Shown here: positions 32,792-41,374 of the stretch, one piece after another | Numbering within the stretch: the first letter of the stretch is position 1 | Layout of the letters: the number at the start of each line of letters is the position of its first letter | NCBI RefSeq assembly: GCF_014836985.1 | Contig: NZ_JACSPU010000003.1 | Location: forward strand, 434,001 to 498,000 | Length of the DNA: 64,000 nucleotides | Direction: 5' to 3' | Source of the DNA: Planococcus wigleyi | GTDB taxonomy: Bacteria > Bacillota > Bacilli > Bacillales_A > Planococcaceae | Position numbers and translations under genes: made by a program | The notes under the pieces: generated by a model | The model's input: only the letters and a program-made list of their open reading frames with translations | What the model was told of the DNA's origin: nothing | The model's database searches: none

Positions 32792-33209
32792 ATTTGACGA
32801 TGATGACAGGGGACTGGACGCGTTTGGCCACTTTATGGCTGACGCTGCCCAGAACCATTTCCTGCAGCGCATTCAATCCGCGGCTGCCGATTAATACGAC
32901 ATCATAGCCGGTTTCATTGGCATGCTTGACGATGGTCGGTCCCGGAGCACCATGAAGTGTTTTGGTTTCAAACTCAACACCGGCTGAACGAAAGATTTCT
33001 TCAAGCGGTGCCAAGTGCTTGCGGCGTTCGAAGTGGACTTCGTCGCTGCTTTGGCCATGCAGGATTTCAGTTCGTGCTTTTTCATAATCAATAACGTACA
33101 GCAAGGTGACAAAAGCTTGTGGATTGGCTTTTGCCATCTTGACCGCTTCATGAGCGGCCCGTTTCGAATGGTCCGAACCGTCAGCTGCAACTAAAATTTT
33201 CTCGTACAT
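32790..33209 (-). CDS. Universal stress protein (UspA family)
   Basis: A 139-aa Rossmann-like nucleotide-binding protein. MYEKILVAADGSDHSKRAA at the N-terminus and GSRGLNALQEMVLGSVSHKV (ATP-binding GxxG-9x-GS) near residue 108 are diagnostic. It lies 12 bp after the sulP stop and is surely co-transcribed. SulP-Usp pairing is common in bacteria and suggests regulation of the transporter or a shared stress role (inference). Confidence 0.92.
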   Translation of the reverse strand: MYEKILVAADGSDHSKRAAHEAVKMAKANPQAFVTLLYVIDYEKARTEILHGQSSDEVHFERRKHLAPLEEIFRSAGVEFETKTLHGAPGPTIVKHANETGYDVVLIGSRGLNALQEMVLGSVSHKVAKRVQSPVIIVK

Positions 33210-33221
33210 GAAGCATCCCCC

Positions 33222-34688
33222 TTAGTGTGTACTCTTGCCTGCGTTACCGTATGTCGCCAATTTATCTACAAGTTTTTGGCTGGAAGCATTCAAACCGGTG
33301 ATTTCAACGGTTTGCCCTTGGGCTTGAAGTTTATTCATCACCCGGTCGATGGCTCCTACGCCTGAATCGTCCCAGACGGTTGCATCGGAAAAGTCCAAAA
33401 TGACTCCTTGGGACGGCTCCACCTGATCAAATGCAGAAACAAAGTCCTGGGAAGACGCAAAAAACAATTGTCCGTGTATGGTATATCTATTCGACGCATC
33501 GGACTCCAATCCTTCTTTGCGGACTTCCACTTTGGAAATCTTGGCAGCAAACAGGACTGCGCTTAAAATGACGCCGGCGAATACGCCTTTAGATAAATCA
33601 TGTGTGTAAACGACAACAACGACAGTCAATAACATCACGACGGCATCTGATTTCGGAGCTGTCACCAAGTATTTGAAGGATCCCCAATCAAAGGTTCCGA
33701 TGCATACCATCACCATGATTCCTGCCAAGACCGGCATCGGGATTTGAACAACCCAATTGCCAAGGACGATAATCAGGAACATCAGGAAAACCCCAGCGAC
33801 AAACGTGGACAAACGACCACGGCCACCCGATTGGACGTTGATGCCGGACTGGCCAATCATTGCGCAGCCAGCCATGCCGCCGAAAAATCCAGTGATGATG
33901 TTGGCGATCCCTTGTCCGCGGGCTTCTTGGTTTTTATCCGATCCGGTTTCTGTAGCATCATCGAGGATCGATGCCGTCAGTAAAGACTCAAGCAAACCGA
34001 TGATGGACAAAGCCAGTGCTGTCGGGAAAATAATTTGCAGCGTTTCGAAGTTGAACGGAACATTCGGGATGAAGAAACTTGGCAGGGTTTGGGAAATGGT
34101 GCCCAAACTGCCGACATTTTGCATGTCGATGCCGCTGTACATGACGACACCTGTCAACGCCAAAATGGCAATCAAAGGAGCCGGGATGGCTGTGAAGAAC
34201 CGCGGCAGGATATAGACAATCGCTAACGTGATTCCCACAAACGCGTAAGTGATGGCATTGATGCCGAAAATGAACGGCACTTGTGCCATGAAAATCAGGA
34301 TGGCCAGTGAATTGACAAAGCCGATCATGACAGCACGGGGGATGAATTTCATAAAGCGTGCGATTTTCAAAAAGCCGAAAATCAACTGCAGTATACCCGT
34401 CAGGATAGTGGCAGCCAACAGGTAATCCAGCCCGTGGTCACGGACCAGCAACACCATGGCCAATGCCATTGCGCCAGTCGCGGCAGAAATCATAGCGGGC
34501 CGGCCGCCGACAAAGGAAATGATGACAGCGATTGAGAACGAAGCATACAAGCCAACCATAGGGTCGACTCCGGCAATGATGGAGAAAGCGATGGCTTCCG
34601 GAATAAGCGCAAGGGCTACCACAATTCCCGACAAAATGTCTCCGCGGATATTGCCAAACCATTGCTCTTTATAAGATAAGGTATTCAA
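33222..34688 (-). CDS. SulP/SLC26 family anion transporter with STAS domain
   Basis: A 488-aa transporter for bicarbonate or sulfate-type anions. About 12 hydrophobic segments are followed by a C-terminal STAS domain (residues about 390-488). Signatures are [20 protein letters not shown] and, in the STAS part, [24 protein letters not shown] at 34688 ([17 protein letters not shown]) is preferred, with AAGGAAG about 9 nt upstream; an open frame runs to 34805 without a ribosome site. Upstream is a promoter and a strong leader hairpin. Substrate not resolved; the Usp partner favours a BicA-like bicarbonate role. Confidence 0.87.
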   Translation of the reverse strand: MNTLSYKEQWFGNIRGDILSGIVVALALIPEAIAFSIIAGVDPMVGLYASFSIAVIISFVGGRPAMISAATGAMALAMVLLVRDHGLDYLLAATILTGILQLIFGFLKIARFMKFIPRAVMIGFVNSLAILIFMAQVPFIFGINAITYAFVGITLAIVYILPRFFTAIPAPLIAILALTGVVMYSGIDMQNVGSLGTISQTLPSFFIPNVPFNFETLQIIFPTALALSIIGLLESLLTASILDDATETGSDKNQEARGQGIANIITGFFGGMAGCAMIGQSGINVQSGGRGRLSTFVAGVFLMFLIIVLGNWVVQIPMPVLAGIMVMVCIGTFDWGSFKYLVTAPKSDAVVMLLTVVVVVYTHDLSKGVFAGVILSAVLFAAKISKVEVRKEGLESDASNRYTIHGQLFFASSQDFVSAFDQVEPSQGVILDFSDATVWDDSGVGAIDRVMNKLQAQGQTVEITGLNASSQKLVDKLATYGNAGKSTH

Positions 34689-34724
34689 ACAAGTGCACTT
34701 CCTTCTATATAAAATGAATTGATG

Positions 34725-34763
34725 ATTCTCTTTACTATGCTTGCGTAGCATAGCAGAGAGAAT
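34725..34763 (-). promoter_or_regulatory. Leader hairpin of sulP
   Basis: A 17-bp stem (34725-34741 with 34747-34763) closed by TGCGT has only one mismatch and one wobble. It lies in the predicted 125-nt leader, 36 nt before the TTG start, and lacks a T-run, so it is more likely a regulatory or stabilising structure than a terminator. Confidence 0.6.
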
Positions 34764-34818
34764 GGGGTAACATGACTCCTTACTCTCAAAGAAGTCCCGG
34801 TGCACAGCAACAGCTAAA

Positions 34819-34847
34819 ACTGTACCACCTTTTTTTCAGAGTGTAAA
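34819..34847 (-). promoter_or_regulatory. Candidate SigA promoter of sulP-usp
   Basis: On the minus strand TTTACA (34842-34847), a 17-bp spacer and TACAGT (34819-34824). It is divergent from the cadC promoter, and the first CadC operator starts 8 bp upstream of its -35. Confidence 0.5.
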
Positions 34848-34854
34848 TATGCTT

Positions 34855-34928
34855 CATTCAAATCAGCGTTTGACTGTAATTGCAGAGGCATATATACTGA
34901 AGTTAACAATCAAATGCTCGTTTGAATG
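34855..34928 (+). promoter_or_regulatory. cadC-cadA promoter with two CadC-type operators
   Basis: Promoter TTGACT (34870-34875), 17-bp spacer, TATACT (34893-34898). Operator 1 (34855-34876) and operator 2 (34907-34928) each contain TCAAA-N6-TTTGA, the ArsR/CadC style. Operator 1 covers the -35; operator 2 lies at the transcription start. Their centres are 52 bp apart, about five helical turns. Confidence 0.85.
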
Positions 34929-34942
34929 AAAGAGGTGGCAGT

Positions 34943-35299
34943 ATGAAAGAATTGTGTGAAGTGACCAAAGTCAATCCGGAAGTGGTGGACCATGTGCAGG
35001 AGCGTATGGCCGATTTGAGTGAAGTTGCCAACCTGTTCAAAGCGTTGGCAGATGAAACAAGGCTGAACATCGCGTATGCCTTAACGATAGAAGAAGAAAT
35101 GTGCGTCTGTGACATTGCAGCAGTCATTGGTTCCTCCACAGCTACGGCTTCCCATCATTTGCGTTATTTGCGGGAGCGCGCCTTGGCGAAATCCGAGCGC
35201 AAAGGAAAACAGATTTATTATTCCTTGTCTGACGACCACGTTCGTCAATTGGTGACAATCGCTCATGAACACACGAAAGAAGGTGTGGAAAATGGTTAA
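34943..35299 (+). CDS. cadC: ArsR/SmtB-family metal-sensing repressor (CadC-like)
   Basis: A 118-aa winged-helix repressor that leaves DNA when it binds Cd, Pb or Zn. The CadC-type metal site is visible: Cys in KELCEVTK near the N-terminus and the CVCD motif at the start of the recognition region. The HTH is SSTATASHHLRYLRERALA, and C-terminal His residues (HEHTKEG) could form a second metal site. ATG 34943 follows AGAGGTGGC; an upstream in-frame start at 34922 lies inside operator 2. It overlaps cadA by 8 bp. Confidence 0.9.
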   Translation: MKELCEVTKVNPEVVDHVQERMADLSEVANLFKALADETRLNIAYALTIEEEMCVCDIAAVIGSSTATASHHLRYLRERALAKSERKGKQIYYSLSDDHVRQLVTIAHEHTKEGVENG

Positions 35300-37361
35300 A
35301 ACCTATCGTCTTGAAAACTTGTCGTGCACCAGTTGTGCAGCCAAATTCGAAAAGAATGTCCGCGAATTGCCGGAAATCAGAAATGTCAATTTGAATTTTG
35401 GTGCCTCTAAATTGACGGTTGATGGAAATGTATCCATTGAAGCGCTTGAGAAAGCGGGAGCGTTTGATCATATCCGCGTCTATCCGGAAAAAGAAAAAGT
35501 AAAGCAAGTGCCATTTTACCAACGCCGCCAGACAATCGAAACAGCTTTCTCCCTGTTGTTGCTGATTGCAGGAATCATCGTTTCGTTCCAAGCGGGTGAA
35601 ACACACCCTTGGTCGATTGCGCTCTTTGGCGGGTCTATGGCAATCGGCGGTTACCATATGTTCTGGACGGGGCTGAAAAACCTCAGCACATTCCAGTTTG
35701 ATATGAAAACCTTGATGACGATAGCAATCATCGGTGCGGTGATCATCGGCGAATGGCGTGAAGGAGCGGTTGTCGTGTTCCTGTTCGCTGTCAGCGAAGC
35801 ATTGGAGTCTTTCTCCATGAACAAAGCGCGCCAGTCGATCCGCAGCCTGATGGATCTGGCTCCGGCACGGGCATTGATTCAGCGCGACGGGGAATTAGCC
35901 GAAATGGATACGGAAGACATCCGTATTGGAGACATTCTACTTGTGAAGCCAGGACAAAAAATCGCTATGGACGGCACAGTCCTGCGCGGACAGTCCGCCG
36001 TCAACCAGGCAGCGATTACAGGAGAGTCGATTCCTGCAGTCAAAACGGTGGGAGATGAAGTTTTTGCTGGTACGATGAATGATGAAGGGGCGCTTGAAGT
36101 CACTGTCACAAAGCGTGTCGAAGATACAACCATTGCGAAGATCATCCATCTCGTCGAAGAAGCGCAGGCTGAAAAAGCACCGACACAGAAATTCATCGAT
36201 CAGTTTGCCAAATATTATACACCGGCGATCATCGCCATCGCCTTTTTGGTGGCATTGGTGCCTGGCTTTATAACGGGAAACTGGGAGTTGTGGGTGTACC
36301 AAGGCTTGGCAGTTCTGGTCGTTGGATGTCCATGTGCACTGGTCGTCTCCACTCCGGTAGCTATTGTGACGGCCATCGGCAATGCTGCGCGCCAAGGTGT
36401 GCTCATTAAAGGCGGTGTTCATTTGGAAGAAACGGGCCGTATCAATGCGGTCGCTTTTGATAAAACGGGAACATTGACCAAAGGTTATCCGGAAGTGACA
36501 GATGTTCTAGTCCAAGGGACTGTCTCGAAAGAAGAGTTGTTGAAACTTGCGGCATCGGTGGAAGCCATGTCGCAGCATCCTTTGGCGAGAGCCATTACAA
36601 AAGAAGCGGCAGGTGTTTATGCTTCTGAAAACTTCAATTCCATAACAGGCAAAGGCGCTTATGCAGATGTCAATGAAGAAACTATCTCTGTCGGCAGCCT
36701 GACGTGGGCCGAAGAGAAGGGCTTACACATTCCGGAAAAAGCGCGTAAACTGCAGAAGAGCGGAAAATCCGTCACTGCTGTATTTTCAGAAACAACTTTA
36801 CTGGGCATCATCGCAGTAGCGGATGCCATCCGTACAGAAAGCCCTTCTATTATTCAGAAACTGAAAGCGATGGGCATCAATCAGACCATCATGCTGACGG
36901 GGGACCATCCTGCAACAGCCAAGGCTATTGCAGCGGAAATTGGTGTAACCGATGTTCGGGCTGGGTTGATGCCTGAAGATAAACTGTCAGCGATTAAAGG
37001 CTTGCAACAACAATATGGCCGTGTAGCGATGGTCGGTGATGGCATTAACGATGCACCGGCTCTTGCTGCATCAAATATCGGCATTGCTATGGGTGGAGCA
37101 GGGACAGATGCAGCTCTGGAAACAGCGGATATCGCATTGATGGCTGACGATTTGGAGAAATTGCCTTATACGATTCGACTCAGCCGAAAGACATTGCGTA
37201 TAATAAAAGAAAATATCGTCTTTGCATTGGGGCTCAAGATCCTTGCATTGCTTTTGATCATCCCAGGTTGGTTAACCTTATGGATTGCGATTTTCGCAGA
37301 TATGGGTGCCACCTTATTGGTGGTTTTGAATGCATTGCGTCTTGTGAAAGTCCAGAAGTAA
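35292..37361 (+). CDS. cadA: Cadmium/zinc/cobalt-exporting P1B-type ATPase
   Basis: A 689-aa pump. Residues 1-65 are one heavy-metal-associated domain with LSCTSCAAKF (Cys12/Cys15). The transmembrane metal site is VVGCPCALV (CPC at 346-348). The phosphorylated Asp is D390 in DKTGTLTKG, and hinge MVGDGINDAPALA follows. ATG 35292 has GAAGGTGTGG upstream and overlaps cadC, so the pair is coupled. The order cadC-cadA and CadC-style operators point to divalent metal export rather than copper. Confidence 0.92.
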   Translation: MVKTYRLENLSCTSCAAKFEKNVRELPEIRNVNLNFGASKLTVDGNVSIEALEKAGAFDHIRVYPEKEKVKQVPFYQRRQTIETAFSLLLLIAGIIVSFQAGETHPWSIALFGGSMAIGGYHMFWTGLKNLSTFQFDMKTLMTIAIIGAVIIGEWREGAVVVFLFAVSEALESFSMNKARQSIRSLMDLAPARALIQRDGELAEMDTEDIRIGDILLVKPGQKIAMDGTVLRGQSAVNQAAITGESIPAVKTVGDEVFAGTMNDEGALEVTVTKRVEDTTIAKIIHLVEEAQAEKAPTQKFIDQFAKYYTPAIIAIAFLVALVPGFITGNWELWVYQGLAVLVVGCPCALVVSTPVAIVTAIGNAARQGVLIKGGVHLEETGRINAVAFDKTGTLTKGYPEVTDVLVQGTVSKEELLKLAASVEAMSQHPLARAITKEAAGVYASENFNSITGKGAYADVNEETISVGSLTWAEEKGLHIPEKARKLQKSGKSVTAVFSETTLLGIIAVADAIRTESPSIIQKLKAMGINQTIMLTGDHPATAKAIAAEIGVTDVRAGLMPEDKLSAIKGLQQQYGRVAMVGDGINDAPALAASNIGIAMGGAGTDAALETADIALMADDLEKLPYTIRLSRKTLRIIKENIVFALGLKILALLLIIPGWLTLWIAIFADMGATLLVVLNALRLVKVQK

Positions 37362-37382
37362 GGTAGGTTTGGAGGGTAACCA

Positions 37383-38501
37383 TTGAAATTAACAGAGTGG
37401 ACAATGGAAGAACAAGAACAGCTGATTCATTTTATGACAACGAATTCATGGCCATTTCACGGTCACGAACATCCGGTCCGCGCCTTGATTGAGAAGACCA
37501 TCGAAGAAGGCGGATATAAATCAGATCAAGTCACGACTTTTTGGATAGAAAACGAGGAAAGCCAGCAAGTGGGCTTAGTCAAAATCTTTGACCTGCAGGA
37601 TGATATCCCGCTTTTCGATTTGCGGATTGCAGATCCGTACCGCAATAAAGGTTACGGCCCGAAGGCGTTGAAAATGGTTGCTGACTTCGTCTTTTCATTG
37701 CCGGAAAAGAAAATCCGTCTGGAAGGCAATACGCGTCATGACAATTTTGCAATGCGCAAAGCTTTTGAACGGACAGGATTTGTCAAAGAAGCACATATGC
37801 GGCAAGCCTGGTTTTCTCCGCGGGAAAACCGCTATTACGATGCCGTAACTTATGGGATGACGCGCGAAGATTGGCAGGCTGGCATCACGACACCGGTCCT
37901 GTGGGATGATGCGGTGGTGGAAGCGAAAGAACCGCCTTTCAATCCGGTATTGCTCGATTTTCCGGAAGAATTCGAATCGGAACGCCTGCTGATACGGGCG
38001 CCAAGAAGAGAAGATGCACAGGCGAGCTATGAAGCGGTTGTGCATTCATTGGAAGCTTTTCGCCCCTGGTTGCCATTTGCGCAACAGGAGCCGGATCTTG
38101 CAGAAACGGAAGCGACGCTGATTGAAGCTGAGGCGAATTTCAAATTGCGCAAGGATCTGCGTCTGCATTTCTTTTTGAAAGAAACCGGGCAATTTATCGG
38201 TTCTACAGGGCTTCACCGGATTGATTGGGAAGTGCGGAAATTTGAAATCGGCTATTGGGTCGATAACCGTTATGAAGGCAAAGGCTACGTCACGGAAGCA
38301 GTTGAGCGCATTACTCGATTTGCTTTTGAGGAGTTGGAGGCCAATCGGGTTGAAATCCGTTGCGATCCGGACAATGTCCGCAGCCGCGCAGTAGCCAACC
38401 GCCTGGATTTCGAGCTGGAAGGCATCTTGCGCAATGATACGATTTCTAAAGTAGGAAATAAACTTCGGGATACATGCATCTACGCCAAAATCCGTCAATA
38501 A
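37383..38501 (+). CDS. Tandem GNAT acetyltransferase (two domains)
   Basis: A 372-aa protein with two acetyltransferase domains. Residues 1-165 carry LRIADPYRNKGYGPKALKMV and NFAMRKAFERTGFVKE. Residues 195-372 are RimJ/RimL-like, with FESERLLIRAPRREDA, YWVDNRYEGKGYVTEAVERI and NVRSRAVANRLDFELEG. RimJ-like modules usually acetylate N-terminal or small-molecule amines. The start is TTG 37383 with GGAGGG upstream. It follows cadA by 21 bp with no terminator, so it may be co-transcribed with metal resistance. Confidence 0.82.
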   Translation: MKLTEWTMEEQEQLIHFMTTNSWPFHGHEHPVRALIEKTIEEGGYKSDQVTTFWIENEESQQVGLVKIFDLQDDIPLFDLRIADPYRNKGYGPKALKMVADFVFSLPEKKIRLEGNTRHDNFAMRKAFERTGFVKEAHMRQAWFSPRENRYYDAVTYGMTREDWQAGITTPVLWDDAVVEAKEPPFNPVLLDFPEEFESERLLIRAPRREDAQASYEAVVHSLEAFRPWLPFAQQEPDLAETEATLIEAEANFKLRKDLRLHFFLKETGQFIGSTGLHRIDWEVRKFEIGYWVDNRYEGKGYVTEAVERITRFAFEELEANRVEIRCDPDNVRSRAVANRLDFELEGILRNDTISKVGNKLRDTCIYAKIRQ

Positions 38502-38524
38502 AGTATATGGAGTTCCCTGACACT

Positions 38525-38570
38525 GAAAAGCAGGAAGGAAAATCACTAACTTTTCCTTCCTGCTTTTCCT
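38525..38570 (+). terminator. Intrinsic terminator
   Basis: An 18-bp stem, GAAAAGCAGGAAGGAAAA (38525-38542) with its complement (38551-38568). Confidence 0.9.
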
Positions 38571-38600
38571 ATGGGGTTGTTGAATAACAGACATAAAGAA

Positions 38601-38645
38601 AGGGTTGTCCCAACAGCCATTTACAATGACTGTTGAAACAACCCT
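38601..38645 (-). terminator. Terminator of the Lmo0937-family gene
   Basis: AGGGTTGT (38601-38608) pairs with ACAACCCT (38638-38645), with an inner stem AACAGcCATT/AATGaCTGTT. The minus strand continues with TTTCTTT. Confidence 0.75.
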
Positions 38646-38666
38646 GTTGTTTAATTAACGCTGTGG

Positions 38667-38831
38667 CTATACGCCCTTACGTCCAGTTACTAAATTGATA
38701 ACTAAAACGATTGCAGCAATAATTAAAAGAATGTGTATAAGTCCGCCTGCTACATCCATTAAGAATCCGATAAGCCATACTACAATAATGACTGCTAAGA
38801 TAATCCAAAGAATACGTCCCACGTTTTTCAC
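38667..38831 (-). CDS. Small membrane protein, Lmo0937 family
   Basis: A 54-aa miniprotein with two hydrophobic segments. It begins MKNVGRILWIILAVIIVVWL, then a short GFLMDVAGGL loop, and ends LVINLVTGRKGV. This matches the small Lmo0937-type membrane proteins of Listeria and Bacilli. The start is GTG 38831 with AAAGGGCAGG about 8 nt upstream. It has its own terminator and a very good SigB promoter, so it is likely a general-stress membrane miniprotein. Confidence 0.85.
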   Translation of the reverse strand: MKNVGRILWIILAVIIVVWLIGFLMDVAGGLIHILLIIAAIVLVINLVTGRKGV

Positions 38832-38870
38832 CTGCCCTTTCGATAATAACTATTTTGCTTATAGTAATAA

Positions 38871-38896
38871 CTACCCTGACAGTATTTAGCTTAAAC
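38871..38896 (-). promoter_or_regulatory. SigB promoter of the Lmo0937-family gene
   Basis: On the minus strand GTTTAA (38891-38896), a 14-bp spacer and GGGTAG (38871-38876): close to the SigB consensus. It starts transcription about 35 bp before the GTG. Confidence 0.78.
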
Positions 38897-38996
38897 CTTT
38901 CTGAAAAAACGGACTGTTTTAAGGACGGCAAGTCCAGTTGTTTCAATGATGGCGGTATAGTAAACTGAACATAGCTACGTGAGGGAGGAAAGAACT

Positions 38997-39419
38997 TTGC
39001 CTACTCCAAGTATGGAAGACCATATTGAAATCATTTATTCATTAATTGAGCAAAAGGGCTATGCGCGTGTTTCGGATATCGCGGAGGCCTTATCTGTGCT
39101 GCCTTCTTCTGTCACTAAAATGGTGCAGAAGCTGGATAAAGACGGCTACTTGATATACGAACGCTACAGAGGACTGGTTTTGACGCCAAGGGGCCAGAAG
39201 CTGGGCAAACGCCTATTGGAGCGGCACAGCCTGCTTGAACAATTTCTTCGGTTGATCGGTGTAGATGAAGAACGGATCTACGGGGATGTTGAAGGAATCG
39301 AGCACCATTTAAGCTGGAATTCAATCGATCGGATTGCCGATTTGGTCCAACTGTTGGAAGAAAGCCCGGATTTTATGGAAAAGCTGGAACAGCTGAATAA
39401 AGAAGAAAAAGAAAGTTAA
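38997..39419 (+). CDS. mntR: Manganese transport regulator (DtxR family)
   Basis: A 140-aa Mn-sensing repressor of manganese uptake genes. It is close to B. subtilis MntR throughout: [37 protein letters not shown] (HTH), [15 protein letters not shown], and [20 protein letters not shown] with the Glu/His metal ligands. TTG 38997 gives the canonical N-terminus with the conserved Asp/Glu metal ligands and has GGGAGGAAAG upstream. An in-frame GTG at 38979 would precede the ribosome site. Confidence 0.93.
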   Translation: MPTPSMEDHIEIIYSLIEQKGYARVSDIAEALSVLPSSVTKMVQKLDKDGYLIYERYRGLVLTPRGQKLGKRLLERHSLLEQFLRLIGVDEERIYGDVEGIEHHLSWNSIDRIADLVQLLEESPDFMEKLEQLNKEEKES

Positions 39420-39440
39420 GAGAAATAGGAGGAGCTAATT

Positions 39441-40301
39441 ATGGCTTTACACCCAGGATTGAAAGCGACATTGCAAGTGAAAGACCGTTCAACGTCTCAG
39501 TGGATTTTATCGGATGGTTCAGGCGACGAAGTAATGATGAACGCATCAGAAATAGAAGAAGGTCAGGAAATCGGAGAAGAAATTGAAGTCTTCCTTTACC
39601 GCAACCGCCAAGGAGGCGTTTCGGCAACACCGATGATTCCTCATATTCTGCCAAGTGAATATGGCTGGGCAAAAGTATTGAAAGTTTCTCCACGTGAAGG
39701 TGCAGTAGTGGATATTGGTACGACTCGTGAAGTGTATCTGCTGCCGGCTGATCTTCCGCAAATCATGGAATTGTGGCCGAAGCAAGGCGACCATATTTTC
39801 ATGACGCTTCGGACAGACCGCCATGGCGATTTATACGGACGCCTGGCAACGGAAGAAAAAGTATTGGAATTGATGCAGCCTGCACCAGAAACCGCTTTTA
39901 ATCAAAACCTGCAGGCACGCGCTTACCGGTTGTTGCCAGTCGGGACCTTTATGCTATCGGTTCCTGAAATGTACCGTATTTTTATTCACGAAACAGAACG
40001 CCATGAAGAACCGCGCCTTGGGGAAGAAAAAACTGTCCGCATCATCGATGTAAAAGACGATGGCACACTTAACGGCTCGTTGCTTCCAAGAAAACAGGAA
40101 CGTTTGGCAGATGACGCGGAAGAAATCATGCGTTATCTCGAAGAATCGGGCGGCAAGATGCCATTCACCGATAAATCTTCTCCGGACGAAATCCAGGAAA
40201 TTTTCGGCATGAGCAAAGCGGCATTCAAGCGTGCACTCGGCAAATTGTATAAAAATCGCCAAATTATCCAGGAAGATGGCTGGACCAGGTCAACGAAGTA
40301 A
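39441..40301 (+). CDS. cvfB: S1-domain RNA-binding protein CvfB
   Basis: A 286-aa protein of the CvfB/YitL family: tandem S1-like OB folds plus a C-terminal winged helix (DEIQEIFGMSKAAFKRALGK). Signatures are LYRNRQGGVSATPMIPHI and GAVVDIGTTREVYLLPADLP. Staphylococcal CvfB binds RNA and influences virulence-gene expression; in Bacillus the role is not defined. It lies 21 bp after mntR with AGGAGG before the ATG, so probably co-transcribed. Confidence 0.92.
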   Translation: MALHPGLKATLQVKDRSTSQWILSDGSGDEVMMNASEIEEGQEIGEEIEVFLYRNRQGGVSATPMIPHILPSEYGWAKVLKVSPREGAVVDIGTTREVYLLPADLPQIMELWPKQGDHIFMTLRTDRHGDLYGRLATEEKVLELMQPAPETAFNQNLQARAYRLLPVGTFMLSVPEMYRIFIHETERHEEPRLGEEKTVRIIDVKDDGTLNGSLLPRKQERLADDAEEIMRYLEESGGKMPFTDKSSPDEIQEIFGMSKAAFKRALGKLYKNRQIIQEDGWTRSTK

Positions 40302-40312
40302 AGGAACCTTTT

Positions 40313-40335
40313 CAAATTAATTTCGTATTAATTTG
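40313..40335. promoter_or_regulatory. Inverted repeat in front of the DUF1002 gene
   Basis: A perfect 9-bp repeat, CAAATTAAT (40313-40321) and ATTAATTTG (40327-40335), around TTCGT. It ends 3 bp before the ribosome site GGAGAAAGGGG, so it could be an operator or a translation-controlling hairpin. Confidence 0.55.
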
Positions 40336-40355
40336 GAGAAAGGGGCAATATACTA

Positions 40356-41243
40356 ATGAAAAAATTACTCACTGCCATAGCATTACTGTTTACGCTATCT
40401 GCTGTTTTGCCATCATACAGTTCGGCAAATGTCGGCATCAACGAAAAATTCGGTCTGCCGATCGTGGTTTACGGAGGCAATTTATCAGCAGATGAAAAAG
40501 CATCTGTTGCTGAAAGCCTGGATGTAGCTGGAGAAGTGGATGTAGAAGAAATTGAAGTGACGGGCCAGGATCTGATCAAGTACATTAAAGATGGCGATTC
40601 TCGTGCCAATATGTATTCATCTGCAAAAATCACGCGCAAAGATGAAGGTGCTGGACTGGTGATTGAAATTGTAACGCCTGACAACATTACTCAGGTAACC
40701 TCTGAAATGTACGGCAATGCCATGCTGACTGCGGGTATTGAAAATGCTACCGTGGAAGTGGCAGCACCCAAAGCGGTAACTGGCCACTCGGCACTTGTAG
40801 GGATCTATAAAGCCTATGAAGTAAATGGTGAAGAGCTCGACCCGGAACGGACAGACGTCGCAAATGACGAATTGACCGTTGCAACGGAACTTGCAGACGG
40901 CGGCGTGGACGACGCTAAAGTCAGCGAATTGTTAACTGAAATCAAAAAACAGATTGCTGAACAGAATCCAGCTTCGCGTGAAGAAGTGGAGCAGATTGTG
41001 GAGGAGCAATTGAGTAAGCTCCAAATTGAACTGAGCCCGGAAGACCGCCAATTGTTGGTGGATTTGATGGACCGCATTCGTAAGCTTGATATCGATTTTT
41101 CCAAATGGTCCACACAATTAGAAGATTTGAGTAAGACCATCGAAGACAAAATCGGCAAAGTCGTCAATGATGAAGGCTTTTGGGAAAGTGTAAAAACTTT
41201 CTTCAGAAATCTTGCTGATACTGTCCGCGGCTGGTTGAATTAA
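40356..41243 (+). CDS. Secreted DUF1002 protein
   Basis: A 295-aa exported protein. Residues 1-24 form a signal peptide (hydrophobic LLTAIALLFTLSAVLP, likely cleaved near SSA-N). The core has KYIKDGDSRANMYSSAKITR and ITQVTSEMYGNAMLTAGIEN, typical of DUF1002. The C-terminal third is charged and likely helical (LSPEDRQLLVDLMDRIRKL), possibly coiled coil. Function unknown. A palindrome precedes the ribosome site and a strong terminator follows. Confidence 0.85.
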   Translation: MKKLLTAIALLFTLSAVLPSYSSANVGINEKFGLPIVVYGGNLSADEKASVAESLDVAGEVDVEEIEVTGQDLIKYIKDGDSRANMYSSAKITRKDEGAGLVIEIVTPDNITQVTSEMYGNAMLTAGIENATVEVAAPKAVTGHSALVGIYKAYEVNGEELDPERTDVANDELTVATELADGGVDDAKVSELLTEIKKQIAEQNPASREEVEQIVEEQLSKLQIELSPEDRQLLVDLMDRIRKLDIDFSKWSTQLEDLSKTIEDKIGKVVNDEGFWESVKTFFRNLADTVRGWLN

Positions 41244-41247
41244 TTTG

Positions 41248-41287
41248 AACAGGCAAGTCCCATTTATGGGGCTTGCCTGTTTTTGGT
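41248..41287 (+). terminator. Intrinsic terminator
   Basis: AACAGGCAAGTCCC (41248-41261) pairs with GGGGCTTGCCTGTT (41269-41282), one wobble, then a T-run. Confidence 0.93.
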
Positions 41288-41302
41288 TTAAAGTGTGATA
41301 GC

Positions 41303-41357
41303 TTGCGCGTGTGAAAAGACAGTGATAATATGAAATTAATATCTCGAATTCAAGATA
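41303..41357 (+). promoter_or_regulatory. MhqR-like operator with a candidate promoter
   Basis: The 18-mer TATCTCGAATTCAAGATA (41340-41357) matches the B. subtilis MhqR box with one mismatch and lies just downstream of a candidate promoter TTGCGC-N17-TAATAT (41303-41331). It directly precedes the ribosome site of the dioxygenase gene. Confidence 0.72.
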
Positions 41358-41374
41358 ATTAGGAGGAAATTGAT

